From UBA11524 sp965646445 (lineage in GTDB: Bacteria > Bacillota > Clostridia > Christensenellales > Aristaeellaceae), in NCBI GenBank assembly GCA_965646445.1, contig CBFFZW010000005.1, forward strand, positions 35,789 through 99,788: DNA of 64,000 nt, given 5' to 3'. The notes below the pieces were generated by a model. It was not told the DNA's origin and ran no database searches. It saw only the letters and a program-made list of their open reading frames with translations. A program made the translations under genes and the position numbers. Shown here piece by piece: positions 17,722-26,775 of the stretch (the first letter of the stretch is position 1; every line of letters begins with the position of its first letter).

Positions 17722-19053
17722 GTGAAAAAGGCTTGGCTATGGATGATGTGCGTGCTTGTGCTGGTAGGGGGAATGACATCCGCCCTGGGGGAGGAAAAGA
17801 CCTTCGACCTGGGCGGGGCGACCATCACCCTGGGCTCCTACCGGGATCTGACGCCCTCGGAAAGCTCGCCGACCTATCCTGACCAGATGGCACTGGTGGA
17901 GGAGATTGAACGGAAATACAACTGCAGGCTGGCGTTCACCACCACGGGCGACTGGCATTCCTGGGACGCGACCATCAAGATCATGGCGATGTCCGGGGAG
18001 AAGGTGGCCGACGCCTTCTGCCACACCATTGACTACGTCATTCGCAGCTGGACGTACGTCAACCTGCTGGCGCCTCTGGACGATTACCTTGACCTCAGCG
18101 ACCCCATGTGGAACCAGGAGGCCATGGCGCCCTGGAAGTACCAGGGGAAGAACTACACCGTCTCCACGGCCCGCAACGGCCTGGGAACGTGTATACTGTT
18201 CAACAAGCGGATCTGCGCGGAAAACGGCATCACCGATGAGATGCTCTACGAATGGCAGGAGAACCGCGAGTGGACGTGGGACAAGCTGCTGGAGGTGGCC
18301 CAGCAGTGTACCAAGGATACCGACGGCGACGGGGAAATGGACGTGTGGGGCTTCGGCGCTTACGGCTGCGCGCCGGTGATCTCCGAATCCTTCATTTACG
18401 CCAACGGCTCCAGCTGCGTCACCATGGATGACAACCTGACCTACCACTACAACCTGGACGATCCCGCGGCGGTGGAGGCCATCGAGTGGTGCCGTATGCT
18501 GGCCAACGACAGCGGGGTGTGCTATCGCGGCCCCTTCGACTGGGGCACCTGGGAAAAGCTGTGGAACCGGGGCAAGATCGCCTTCTACCAGGTGTACAGC
18601 TGGGAGGTGACCAATTACCCCCTCAACCTGCAGGACGATGAGTTCGGGATGCTGATGATCCCCATCGGCCCCAGGGCAGAGGATTACGTCAACGCGCAGA
18701 ATGTCCATGACGGCTGGTTCATCCAGGCGTGCGTGGAAAACAAGGAGGCCGTGGCTGCCATCCTCCGGGACTGGCTGTATCCCTACGACTGGAAGGAGAT
18801 CGGCGATTCTGCCTCGTCCTTCGAGAACGTGGTGTTTGACGACGAGTCCCTGGACACGATCCGTCTGATTGACGGCCGCAGCGTCCTGGCCCTGGGCGAG
18901 CCTGCCACCTGGTTCAGAAACAACATCCTGTGGAACGATTTCGGCGTCAACAGCAACGTTCCGGGCCGCGTGTTCGCGGACACCAACAGGGCGCCCTCCC
19001 AGGCGTCCTTCGACGAGCTGGTAACCATGTTCGAGGACATGGCGAAGGAATAA
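17722..19053 (+). CDS. Extracellular sugar-binding protein (family 1), no adjacent permeases
   Basis: A 443-residue secreted protein with signal peptide VKKAWLWMMCVLVLVGGMTS and no lipobox. It has the binding-protein body LVEEIERKYNCRLAFTTTGDW, the calcium-type loop DTDGDGEMDVWGFG, and the end SQASFDELVTMFEDMA. It is a clear paralogue of the protein at 36144-37481, sharing LFNKRICAENGITDE-like and VFDDESL(D/E)TI blocks. The GTG at 17722 was chosen because GGCGGGG lies seven bases upstream and it begins the signal peptide directly. An in-frame ATG at 17686 would add 12 unsuited residues. No permease gene is near on either side in the same operon. Confidence 0.88.
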   Translation: MKKAWLWMMCVLVLVGGMTSALGEEKTFDLGGATITLGSYRDLTPSESSPTYPDQMALVEEIERKYNCRLAFTTTGDWHSWDATIKIMAMSGEKVADAFCHTIDYVIRSWTYVNLLAPLDDYLDLSDPMWNQEAMAPWKYQGKNYTVSTARNGLGTCILFNKRICAENGITDEMLYEWQENREWTWDKLLEVAQQCTKDTDGDGEMDVWGFGAYGCAPVISESFIYANGSSCVTMDDNLTYHYNLDDPAAVEAIEWCRMLANDSGVCYRGPFDWGTWEKLWNRGKIAFYQVYSWEVTNYPLNLQDDEFGMLMIPIGPRAEDYVNAQNVHDGWFIQACVENKEAVAAILRDWLYPYDWKEIGDSASSFENVVFDDESLDTIRLIDGRSVLALGEPATWFRNNILWNDFGVNSNVPGRVFADTNRAPSQASFDELVTMFEDMAKE

Positions 19054-19087
19054 ACCATCTACCCAACTACGAAAAGGAGAGAAGACC

Positions 19088-19840
19088 ATGAAGAAGTTCC
19101 TCTGCACCCTGCTGGCCCTGACCATGCTCCTGTCCCTGTGCTCCGCCGCGCTGGCGGAAGGCTCCCTGGTGGCCCATTACGACTTTGAGGATCCCGACAA
19201 CCTGGGCAGGGACGCCACGGGCAACGGCCACGATCTGATCCCGGTGGGCTCCGGCAAGGTCGCCGCGGCCAAGGAGGCGAAGGTGGGCTCCGGCGCCCTG
19301 GCGCTGGACGGCGAGAGCGGCCTGGCCTTCGGCAAGGAAAACGGCGATGACTTCTCCGACGGCCTGGAGAGCTTCACCGTCAGCTTCTGGGCCAAGCATC
19401 AGGGCTTCACGGGCGAGAACTCCCGTGTGTTCTCCACCGGCTACAACGGCGAGCAGAAGGGCCTGTGCATGCTGGTGGCCGCCTACGCCCACAACGGCGA
19501 AAAGCATCTGATCTATCAGCCCATCATCGGCGACGGCAAGGGCGATCACTGGGGCCGGCTCAGCGAAAGCTGCAAGCTGACCGAAAACCTGGACGATTAC
19601 CACTGGTATGTGTGTGCCTACGATGCCGAAACCATGACCATGACCGCCTGGGTGGACGGCGAGCTGCGCGGCACCGATGAATACGAAGCGCCTGAAATTC
19701 CCTGCGTACTGGGCCTGACCATCGGCGGCAGCTATGTTTTCTGGGACGACCGGGTGATGTACGGCTTCATTGGCGAAATTGACGATGTGCGCGTGTATGA
19801 CTACGCCGTCAGCGATGTGGGAGAGATGAACATTGAGTAA
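19088..19840 (+). CDS. Secreted LamG-like (concanavalin-type) lectin domain protein
   Basis: A 250-residue protein with signal peptide MKKFLCTLLALTMLLSLCS, followed by a single LamG_3 jelly-roll domain. Typical strands are LVAHYDFEDPDNLGRDATGNGHDL, SFTVSFWAKHQGF and FIGEIDDVRVYDYAVS. There is no catalytic or anchoring region, so the likely role is glycan binding outside the cell. It lies 34 bp after the binding-protein gene and overlaps the next start by eight bases. A paralogue lies at 42030-42824. Confidence 0.85.
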   Translation: MKKFLCTLLALTMLLSLCSAALAEGSLVAHYDFEDPDNLGRDATGNGHDLIPVGSGKVAAAKEAKVGSGALALDGESGLAFGKENGDDFSDGLESFTVSFWAKHQGFTGENSRVFSTGYNGEQKGLCMLVAAYAHNGEKHLIYQPIIGDGKGDHWGRLSESCKLTENLDDYHWYVCAYDAETMTMTAWVDGELRGTDEYEAPEIPCVLGLTIGGSYVFWDDRVMYGFIGEIDDVRVYDYAVSDVGEMNIE

Positions 19841-21746
19841 GCGTTTATGGGCGCTTGCACTGGCGGGGCTGCTGCTTTGCGGCGGCCCCGTTTGTGCTCA
19901 TGGGGAGGAGGCGCGTAACGTGCGCGTGGATTTTTCAAGGCATACAGGCATTCCGCTGTTCAAGCGGCAGAATACCTTTTCCGTTTCCTATTCCTTCGGC
20001 ATCACGGGGGACAGCGCCGCGTTCATGAAGGCGGCGCCGCTTTTGCGGGAGCTGCGCAGCGAGAGCATGCGGGTTGATCTGTCAATGGGCAACGGCGGCC
20101 TGGGGCAGTTTCTGGCCCAGGGTACGGCGGAAAGCATGACTCATTCCTTCGCCGCCCTGGACATGCTCATGAAGCAGCTGTACCAGAACGGCACCGCGCC
20201 CTACTTCTCCTATGGCTACATGCCGAAGAGCCTTCAGCCGGAGGGCGGGAGCTTCCGTTCGGCCCCGGCGGATGTCCGGGCCTGGGGACGGCTGTGCGGC
20301 GACATCGCGGCCCATTACGCGGAAAAGGGCTGGCCTCTGGCGGCGCATGAGATCTGGAACGAGCCCGACCTTGTCAACGATCAGGGCAGGCACGTCTTCT
20401 TCAGCGGCGATTGGGAGGACTATATCGCGATGTACGACCAGGGCGTCCGCGGCATCCGGGCAGGCAATCCTCTGGCGACGGTGGGCGGGCTTTCCCTGGC
20501 CTTCCTGAACCTTTTTGAGCCGGGCGGGGGCATCCACGCTTTCCTGAAGCATGTCCGGGATGAGGCGCTGCCGCTGGATTTCATCTCCTACCACAACTAC
20601 GGCACAAGCCGCTACCTGAACGACACCCGCATCATCAACGGCATCCTGGCGGGCTATGGCGATACGTTCAGCGGAACGGGGCTGCACATCAATGAGTTCC
20701 ATGTGGTGGATGATATTACGAACATCACGCCTGAGGAATCAAGCTGCGCGGACAGCGCGTCGCTGATGCTTCACGCCATCGCCAATCTGGTGGAGATGCC
20801 CACGATTACCTCAGTTAACTGGGCCACCTGGCGGGATAACGGCGAGGGGCTGAACATGGTGGATAACCAGACCGGCGAGCGCTTTGCCACCCACCACGCC
20901 CTTCGGCTGTACAACGATCTGCCCGTGGATCGCGTGGCCTTTGAGGGCGAAGGCAGCGTCAAGGGGCTGGCGGCGGCGGACGGCGACCGGGCGGGGGTGC
21001 TGCTGTTCACGCGGCGGGTATCGGAGCAGCCGGTCAGGGCCGAGCTGGCGCAGGTTCCCTTTGACAGGGCGGATATGGTGGTCTACGCCATCGACCAGGA
21101 GCATTCCAGCGTGCTGGACGGCTGCGAGAGCGACGCGCTGGCCGTCGTTGACCGGCGGGACAACGTGGACACGAAAAACCTGGTGTGGGAAGGAACCCTG
21201 GCGCGCAGGGGCATCCTGTACATCAGGCTGACGCCCGCCGGGCAGGCGGACGATGCCGCGCCCGTATGGGCCATGGAGGGGGATGTGCCCGTCAATGGCG
21301 GCGTAGCCACGGTGCTTCGACGGGAATACTATTTCGGTGACCGCGGTACCACCGCGTTTTCCGAGCTTGACCTGGGCACCATGACCGCCTGGGCCGGCAT
21401 GGGTGACGCGAAGACCGGTATGGCCCGGGGTTCCGCCGTGCTGGCGAATCTGCCCCCGCGGCTGACGTTCACCCCCACGCTTTACGGCACACCGAATGAA
21501 GGCGCGGCCTTCTTCCTCTACGCCGAGTACACCGACGCGCAGGGGAAAACCACGCGGCGGGCCATGGCGTCCGGCGACGCGGCGTACAGGCCGGAGGGCT
21601 TCGGGGATACCCCGGTTCAGCCGCTGCCCCTGGAGGATGCCTTTGCCCTGGAAACCCCGGAGGGCTTCGACGGCACGGTGAAGCTGACCTGGGGCATGGA
21701 AAACGCCGGCGAGGACGTGACCATGAAGCTGCGCATGAGCCGATGA
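19833..21746 (+). CDS. GH39-like (clan GH-A) secreted glycoside hydrolase
   Basis: A 637-residue protein starting at a TTG codon inside the end of the LamG gene, after GGGAGAG. It has signal peptide MSKRLWALALAGLLLCGGPV. The TIM barrel has the clan GH-A acid/base motif HEIWNEPDL (Glu177) and a nucleophile candidate in LHINEFHV (Glu288). An early block FSVSYSFGITGD and the barrel pattern fit GH39 (beta-xylosidase or alpha-L-iduronidase type). C-terminal beta-sandwich regions follow (about residues 370-637). GH39 is the best fit, but related GH-A families such as GH30 or GH79 cannot be excluded. Confidence 0.75.
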   Translation: MSKRLWALALAGLLLCGGPVCAHGEEARNVRVDFSRHTGIPLFKRQNTFSVSYSFGITGDSAAFMKAAPLLRELRSESMRVDLSMGNGGLGQFLAQGTAESMTHSFAALDMLMKQLYQNGTAPYFSYGYMPKSLQPEGGSFRSAPADVRAWGRLCGDIAAHYAEKGWPLAAHEIWNEPDLVNDQGRHVFFSGDWEDYIAMYDQGVRGIRAGNPLATVGGLSLAFLNLFEPGGGIHAFLKHVRDEALPLDFISYHNYGTSRYLNDTRIINGILAGYGDTFSGTGLHINEFHVVDDITNITPEESSCADSASLMLHAIANLVEMPTITSVNWATWRDNGEGLNMVDNQTGERFATHHALRLYNDLPVDRVAFEGEGSVKGLAAADGDRAGVLLFTRRVSEQPVRAELAQVPFDRADMVVYAIDQEHSSVLDGCESDALAVVDRRDNVDTKNLVWEGTLARRGILYIRLTPAGQADDAAPVWAMEGDVPVNGGVATVLRREYYFGDRGTTAFSELDLGTMTAWAGMGDAKTGMARGSAVLANLPPRLTFTPTLYGTPNEGAAFFLYAEYTDAQGKTTRRAMASGDAAYRPEGFGDTPVQPLPLEDAFALETPEGFDGTVKLTWGMENAGEDVTMKLRMSR

Positions 21747-21771
21747 ATCAGGCTGAAAGGAAGAGACGAGC

Positions 21772-23751
21772 ATGAATTATTTTACGGCGGAGGGCGGGGC
21801 CCTTGTATATCGCAACGCGGGGGAGGAAATGCGCCTGATCCCCTGGGGAAGCAACAGCCTGCGGGTGATGGCGCGGCTTCAGCAGCCCATTGAGATGACG
21901 GACTGGGCGCTGCTGCCCCAGGAGGCGTGCGAGGCGGACATCCGCGTGGAGGCGTATCACGCGGAGATCCGCAACGGCCTGCTTTGGGCCAGCCTGGATA
22001 TTTCGCGGGCCAGCGGACAATGCCGCGTGACCTACCGTCGCGCTGACGGCGAGGTGCTCCTGCGGGAGATCGGCCACGGGGGCGCGCTGCACCTGGCGGC
22101 CCGGCGGTTTCAGCCCCACATCGGGGGCGATTTTGCCCTGACCGTCGCCTTCGACGGCCTGGACGAGCGGCTCTACGGTCTGGGGCAGTATCAGACGGAT
22201 CAGATGAACCTGAAGCACGGCGTTTTCGAGCTGGCCCACCGCAATTCCCAGGCCAGCGTGCCGTTTGTGGTGTCCAGCCGGGGCTATGGCTTCCTGTGGC
22301 ACAACCCCGCCATCGGCCAGGTGGCCTTTGGCAAAAACCGCACGGAATGGCGGGCCGAATCCACCAAGCAGATGGATTACTGGATCACCGCCGGGGAGGA
22401 TTTCCGCGCCATCAGCCGCCAGTATGCCCAGGCGACGGGCTTCGCGCCGATGATGCCGGACTATGCCCTGGGCTTCTGGCAGTGCAAGCTGCGCTACTGG
22501 AACCAGGAGCAGCTGCTGGATGTGGCGCGGGAGTACAAGCGGCGCGGCATTCAGCTGGACGTGATTGTGTGCGACTTCTTCCACTGGCCGAAGATGGGGG
22601 ACTTCCGCTTTGACGAGGAGTTCTTCCCCGACCACGCCGCCATGGTGCGGGAGCTCAGGGACATGGGCGTGGAGCTAATGGTTTCCGTGTGGCCGCAGGT
22701 GGATCTGACCAGCGAAAACTACGCGGAAATGCGCCAGCAGGGCCTGCTGGTTCGGGCGGAGCGCGGCGAGCAGATCGGCATGCGCTTCGGCGGGGACAGT
22801 ATGTTCTACGATGCCACCAACCCGCGGGCCCGGCAGTATGTATGGGCCAAATGCCGGGAGAACTATGGTCAATTGGGCATCCGCCTGTTCTGGCTGGACG
22901 AGGCTGAACCTGAGTACGGAACCTATGACTTTGGCAACTACCGCTACCATCTGGGCAGCAATCTGCAGGTGGGCAACGTCTATCCGCAGCTGTTCTCACG
23001 CGGGTTCTACGAGGGCCGCCGGGAAAGCGGCGATACCGAGATTGTCAACCTGGTGCGCTGCGCCTGGGCAGGAAGCCAGCGCTACGGCGCGCTGGTGTGG
23101 TCGGGGGACATCGCCAGCAGCTGGGAGGCCTTCCGCTGCCAGGTAAAGGCCGGACTGAACATGGGCATGGCGGGCATCCCCTGGTGGACCACCGACATCG
23201 GCGGCTTCACCGGCGGCGACCCGGAGGACCCGGGCTTCCGGGAGCTGCTGGCCCGGTGGTTCGCCTGGGGCGCCTTCTGCCCGGTGATGCGCCTGCACGG
23301 CGACAGAAAGCCCACGACGCACCTGAAGCGGGCGGACGGCGCGCCCTACCTGTATACCGGCGGGGACAATGAAATCTGGAGCTTTGGCCCGGAAATGGAG
23401 GAAATCCTCCGAGGCTTCATTGTCCTGCGGGAGGCGATGAGGCCGTATGTCAGGTCGCTGATGGCCCAGGCCCACACCCAGGGCGCGCCGGTGATGCGGC
23501 CGCTGTTCTACGAATTCCCGGAGGATCAGCGCTGCTGGGAAATCGAGGATGAATACTGCTTTGGCTCGGATATGCTGGTGGCCCCCGTGATGGCGCCCGG
23601 CCTGAGGGAGCGGACGGTTTACCTGCCCCAGGGGGTCAGATGGCGTCACGCCTTCACCGGCGAATGGTTTGACGGCGGACAGCATGTGACGGTTTCCGCG
23701 CCCCTGGACACCATTCCGGCGTTCCTGCGGGAGGGCCATAAGCGCTGGTAA
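21772..23751 (+). CDS. GH31 alpha-glycosidase (alpha-xylosidase type)
   Basis: A 659-residue cytoplasmic enzyme. An N-terminal beta-sandwich contains RLYGLGQYQTDQMNLKHG, followed by the GH31 barrel with DVIVCDFFHWPKMGDFRFD, nucleophile in FWLDEAEPE (Asp376) and acid/base in WSGDIASSW (Asp446). GIPWWTTDIGGF completes the site. The W-x-D-E-A-E-P motif is typical of the YicI-like alpha-xylosidase branch, which removes xylose from xyloglucan oligosaccharides. Other GH31 specificities remain possible. It is the last gene of this operon, 25 bp after the GH39-like gene. Confidence 0.9.
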   Translation: MNYFTAEGGALVYRNAGEEMRLIPWGSNSLRVMARLQQPIEMTDWALLPQEACEADIRVEAYHAEIRNGLLWASLDISRASGQCRVTYRRADGEVLLREIGHGGALHLAARRFQPHIGGDFALTVAFDGLDERLYGLGQYQTDQMNLKHGVFELAHRNSQASVPFVVSSRGYGFLWHNPAIGQVAFGKNRTEWRAESTKQMDYWITAGEDFRAISRQYAQATGFAPMMPDYALGFWQCKLRYWNQEQLLDVAREYKRRGIQLDVIVCDFFHWPKMGDFRFDEEFFPDHAAMVRELRDMGVELMVSVWPQVDLTSENYAEMRQQGLLVRAERGEQIGMRFGGDSMFYDATNPRARQYVWAKCRENYGQLGIRLFWLDEAEPEYGTYDFGNYRYHLGSNLQVGNVYPQLFSRGFYEGRRESGDTEIVNLVRCAWAGSQRYGALVWSGDIASSWEAFRCQVKAGLNMGMAGIPWWTTDIGGFTGGDPEDPGFRELLARWFAWGAFCPVMRLHGDRKPTTHLKRADGAPYLYTGGDNEIWSFGPEMEEILRGFIVLREAMRPYVRSLMAQAHTQGAPVMRPLFYEFPEDQRCWEIEDEYCFGSDMLVAPVMAPGLRERTVYLPQGVRWRHAFTGEWFDGGQHVTVSAPLDTIPAFLREGHKRW

Positions 23752-23811
23752 GGATTTCCTGAACGCTCATGAGAAGGAATCAATTGTTATAGAAATCACA
23801 TCATTTCCCGG

Positions 23812-23840
23812 TTGCCGTAAAATAGCTATACTGTTATACT
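23812..23840 (+). promoter_or_regulatory. Sigma-A promoter of the seven-gene importer cluster
   Basis: TTGCCG (23812-23817) and TATACT (23835-23840) are separated by exactly 17 bp in an AT-rich stretch unlike the flanking GC-rich coding DNA. The start of transcription would be near 23847, giving a leader of about 130 nt. Confidence 0.7.
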
Positions 23841-23844
23841 TAAA

Positions 23845-23865
23845 AAGAAATTTGGTATATTTCTT
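23845..23865. promoter_or_regulatory. Operator-like palindrome at the predicted transcription start
   Basis: AAGAAAT (23845-23851) and ATTTCTT (23859-23865) form perfect 7-bp arms around TTGGTAT. It overlaps the expected start of transcription of the 23812 promoter, a position typical of repressor operators. The cognate regulator is not known. Confidence 0.5.
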
Positions 23866-23975
23866 CCCTGTTTTGACATGAGAGCGACGATAAGAAGCGA
23901 AAGAAAGCAAAAATATCGGCTGCCAAGGCAGCAAGTACCGCGAATCAATTGTACGAATGCCGGGAGTGAGGAAAC

Positions 23976-26774
23976 GTGCGGATGAAAAGATGGCTGGTCG
24001 GACTGATGGCGCTGATGGCGCTGCTGATGGTCGGAGGCGCGTGGGCTGAGGACGGCGGCAGTCAGCGTGTTCGCTATGTGGAATATTCGGCGGAAAAGTC
24101 CAATTTGCCCCGGCCGGACGCGGTGATCCAGGCCACGCCCCAGGGGGAGACGACCCTTGTGGCCGGCCGGGAAGCCTGCCTGGCGCAGGAGGAGGAAAGC
24201 ATCGTGTATGCCTTCACCTGCGCCCAGGCCGGGCTGTATCAGCTGCGGCTGAGCTATTATCCCGTGGAAGCCCGGGGCCTAAATATCGAGTACGCCCTGC
24301 TCATCGACGGGGAATCGCCCTTTACCGAGGCGCGGTACAACACGCTCTACCGCATCTGGGAGGATGACGCCGCTCCCGGCTCCCTGCGCGACGCCGCCGG
24401 AAACGACATCATCCCCGGCCAGCATGAGGCTCCCGCCTGGGTGGAAGCGCTGGTGGAGGATCATACCGGCGCCTACGACGCGCCGTATCTGTTCTACCTG
24501 TCCGAGGGCGACCACACCCTGACGCTGACGGCCCGCCGGGAAACCCTGGCCGTGGCGGAGGCGGCGTTCCTCAACACGCGCGAGCCTGCCGCCTATGCCC
24601 AGGTGGTGGAGGCCTACCAGGCCGCGGGCTATCAGGCCGCACCCTTTGACGTTCTGACCCTGGAAGCGGAGCAGGCGGCCCGGAAGTCCGATACCGTGCT
24701 TTACGGCCGCACCGACCGCTCCTCGCCGCTGACCACGCCCTACAGCACCATGCAGACGCGGCTGAACACCATCGGCGGAAGCAGCTGGGGCACCCAGGGC
24801 CAGTGGATCGAGTGGGAATTTGATGTGCCCGCGGACGGCCTGTACCGCCTGGCCTTCCGCGGACGGCAGGACGTGCTCAGCGGCTCGTTCACCACCAGGA
24901 AAATCTACATCGACGGCGCGCTGCCCTTCGCCGAGCTGGCGGATGTGCGCGTCAACTACGACATGAACTGGCAGATGGTCGAGCTGCCCTATGACCTTTA
25001 CCTGACGGCGGGCCGCCACACCCTGCGCATGGAAGCGACCATCGGCAGGCTGTCGGAAATTGTGTCCCTGGCGGACGAGGCGGTTTATCAGCTGAACGCG
25101 GCCTACCGCAAAATCGTGATGATGACCGGCACCTCGCCGGATACCTACCGGGACTATCAGCTGGATGTGAACATCCCCGAGGTGTTCGACATCTTTGCCC
25201 GGCAGGCCGAGGCGCTGGCCCGCTGCGATGAAATGCTGGTGGAGATGACCGGCGGCCGGGGCAGCATGAACGGCATTCTGCAAACCATGTCCCAGCAGCT
25301 CCGGGACTTTGTGGAAAAGCCCGAAACCGTTCAGAAGCGGCTGAAGACGTACAAGGACAACGTGGGCTCCCTGGGCGCGTGGCTGGTGCAGATGAAGCAG
25401 CTGCCCCTGGAGATCGACAAGATCTATATCCTCGGCGGGGAAGCGCCCGCGCTGCCTCAGGCGGAAGCGGGCCTGGGCGCGCAGCTGGCGCATGAAATGG
25501 GGCTGTTCCATTCCTCCTTCGTGGTGGACTACGCCGTGATCGGCGCGCTGGACGACAGCCGGGAGAAGCGCTCCGTGGAGGTGTGGGTCTCCGCGGGCCG
25601 GGATCAGGCCAACATCATCAAGCAGCTCATTGACAACTCCTTTACGCCTCAGAGCAACATCACCGTGAACCTCAAGCTGGTGCAGGGGCAGCTGATGAAC
25701 GCCACCGCCTCCGGCCAGGGCCCGGACGTGGTGCTGCAGCTGGGCAACTCCGAGCCCGTGAACTACGCGGTGCGCAAGGCGGCCTACGACCTGACCCGAT
25801 TTGCGGATTATGAGGAGGTCGCCTCCCGCTTCCGCCCCAGCGCCATGACGCCCTACGAGCTGGAAGGCGGCGTGTATGCCCTGCCGGAAACCCAGACCTT
25901 CTCCGTGATGTTCTACCGAACCGATGTTTTGGAGGAGCTGGGGCTGACCGTGCCGGACACCTGGGAGGAAATGTTCCATGTGGTGGGCCGCCTTCAGCGC
26001 AAGAACATGACCGCGGGCATTCAGCCGCCCAACAGCATCGCGGGCAACTATACCGCGCTCTCCTCCATGGCGATGCTCCTGTATCAGCGGGGCGGAGAAA
26101 TGTATCTGGACGGCAACACCCGCAGCGGATTGGATTCCCTGGAGGCCAAGGAGGCCTTCTCCATGTGGGTGTCCCTGTACGCCGACTATGAGCTTCCCGT
26201 GAAGTACGACGCCCTCACGCGCTTCCGCAGCGGCGAGATGCCCATCGTCATCGAGGACTTCACCTTCTACAACATGCTGCAGGTGGCCGCGCCGGAAATC
26301 CGGGGCATGTGGGACTTCGTCCGGGTGCCCGGTACCGTGCGGGAGGATGGCCGGGTGGATCACAGCGTGTCGGGGACGGGCATCTGCTGCATGATGCTGG
26401 ACGGCGCCGAGGACAAGGACGCGGCCTGGGAATTCATGAAGTGGTGGACCAGCGCGGAGGTGCAGACCCAGTACGGCAAGGATATCGAGAACCAGCTGGG
26501 CGTCTCTGCCCGGTATCCGTCGGCAAATGTCGAGGCCTTCGCCAGCATGCCCTGGTCGGCGGCGGAGCTGGGGATCCTCAACGCGGAATGGATCAACGTC
26601 CGGGGCATCCCGGAGGTGCCGGGCGGCTACTTCACCTCCCGCCACCTGAACAACGCCTTCCGCCGCGTCATCAACTATCATGAGGATCCGGGGGAGACGC
26701 TGCTGGATTATGTGAAGAACATCAACGATGAGATCACGGCCAAACGTCGGGAGTTTGGATTGGAGGCACGGTAA
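23976..26774 (+). CDS. Sugar-binding protein fused to two N-terminal CBM-like domains
   Basis: A 932-residue secreted protein. After the signal peptide (residues 1-24) come two beta-sandwich domains (about 35-195 and 215-360). Both have the CBM6/CBM35-like pattern: EESIVYAFTCAQAGLYQLRLSYY, EWEFDVPADGLYRLAFRGRQ, and the closing GRHTLRMEA. A helical segment (about 375-490) leads to a family 1 solute-binding fold (about 540-930, SGQGPDVVLQLGNSEPV, AAWEFMKWWTSAEVQTQYG). Usual sugar-binding proteins are about 400-550 residues, so this one is nearly double. The GTG at 23976 follows GGGAGTGAGG; an ATG at 23982 is an alternative. It heads the operon through 35179. Confidence 0.85.
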   Translation: MRMKRWLVGLMALMALLMVGGAWAEDGGSQRVRYVEYSAEKSNLPRPDAVIQATPQGETTLVAGREACLAQEEESIVYAFTCAQAGLYQLRLSYYPVEARGLNIEYALLIDGESPFTEARYNTLYRIWEDDAAPGSLRDAAGNDIIPGQHEAPAWVEALVEDHTGAYDAPYLFYLSEGDHTLTLTARRETLAVAEAAFLNTREPAAYAQVVEAYQAAGYQAAPFDVLTLEAEQAARKSDTVLYGRTDRSSPLTTPYSTMQTRLNTIGGSSWGTQGQWIEWEFDVPADGLYRLAFRGRQDVLSGSFTTRKIYIDGALPFAELADVRVNYDMNWQMVELPYDLYLTAGRHTLRMEATIGRLSEIVSLADEAVYQLNAAYRKIVMMTGTSPDTYRDYQLDVNIPEVFDIFARQAEALARCDEMLVEMTGGRGSMNGILQTMSQQLRDFVEKPETVQKRLKTYKDNVGSLGAWLVQMKQLPLEIDKIYILGGEAPALPQAEAGLGAQLAHEMGLFHSSFVVDYAVIGALDDSREKRSVEVWVSAGRDQANIIKQLIDNSFTPQSNITVNLKLVQGQLMNATASGQGPDVVLQLGNSEPVNYAVRKAAYDLTRFADYEEVASRFRPSAMTPYELEGGVYALPETQTFSVMFYRTDVLEELGLTVPDTWEEMFHVVGRLQRKNMTAGIQPPNSIAGNYTALSSMAMLLYQRGGEMYLDGNTRSGLDSLEAKEAFSMWVSLYADYELPVKYDALTRFRSGEMPIVIEDFTFYNMLQVAAPEIRGMWDFVRVPGTVREDGRVDHSVSGTGICCMMLDGAEDKDAAWEFMKWWTSAEVQTQYGKDIENQLGVSARYPSANVEAFASMPWSAAELGILNAEWINVRGIPEVPGGYFTSRHLNNAFRRVINYHEDPGETLLDYVKNINDEITAKRREFGLEAR

Positions 26775-26775
26775 G

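Noticed and set aside
23880..23975. Riboswitch or attenuator in the leader of the importer operon
   Set aside because: There is a small hairpin (GCTGCC/GGCAGC near 23920-23935), but no conserved riboswitch motif that I know and no T-run terminator.
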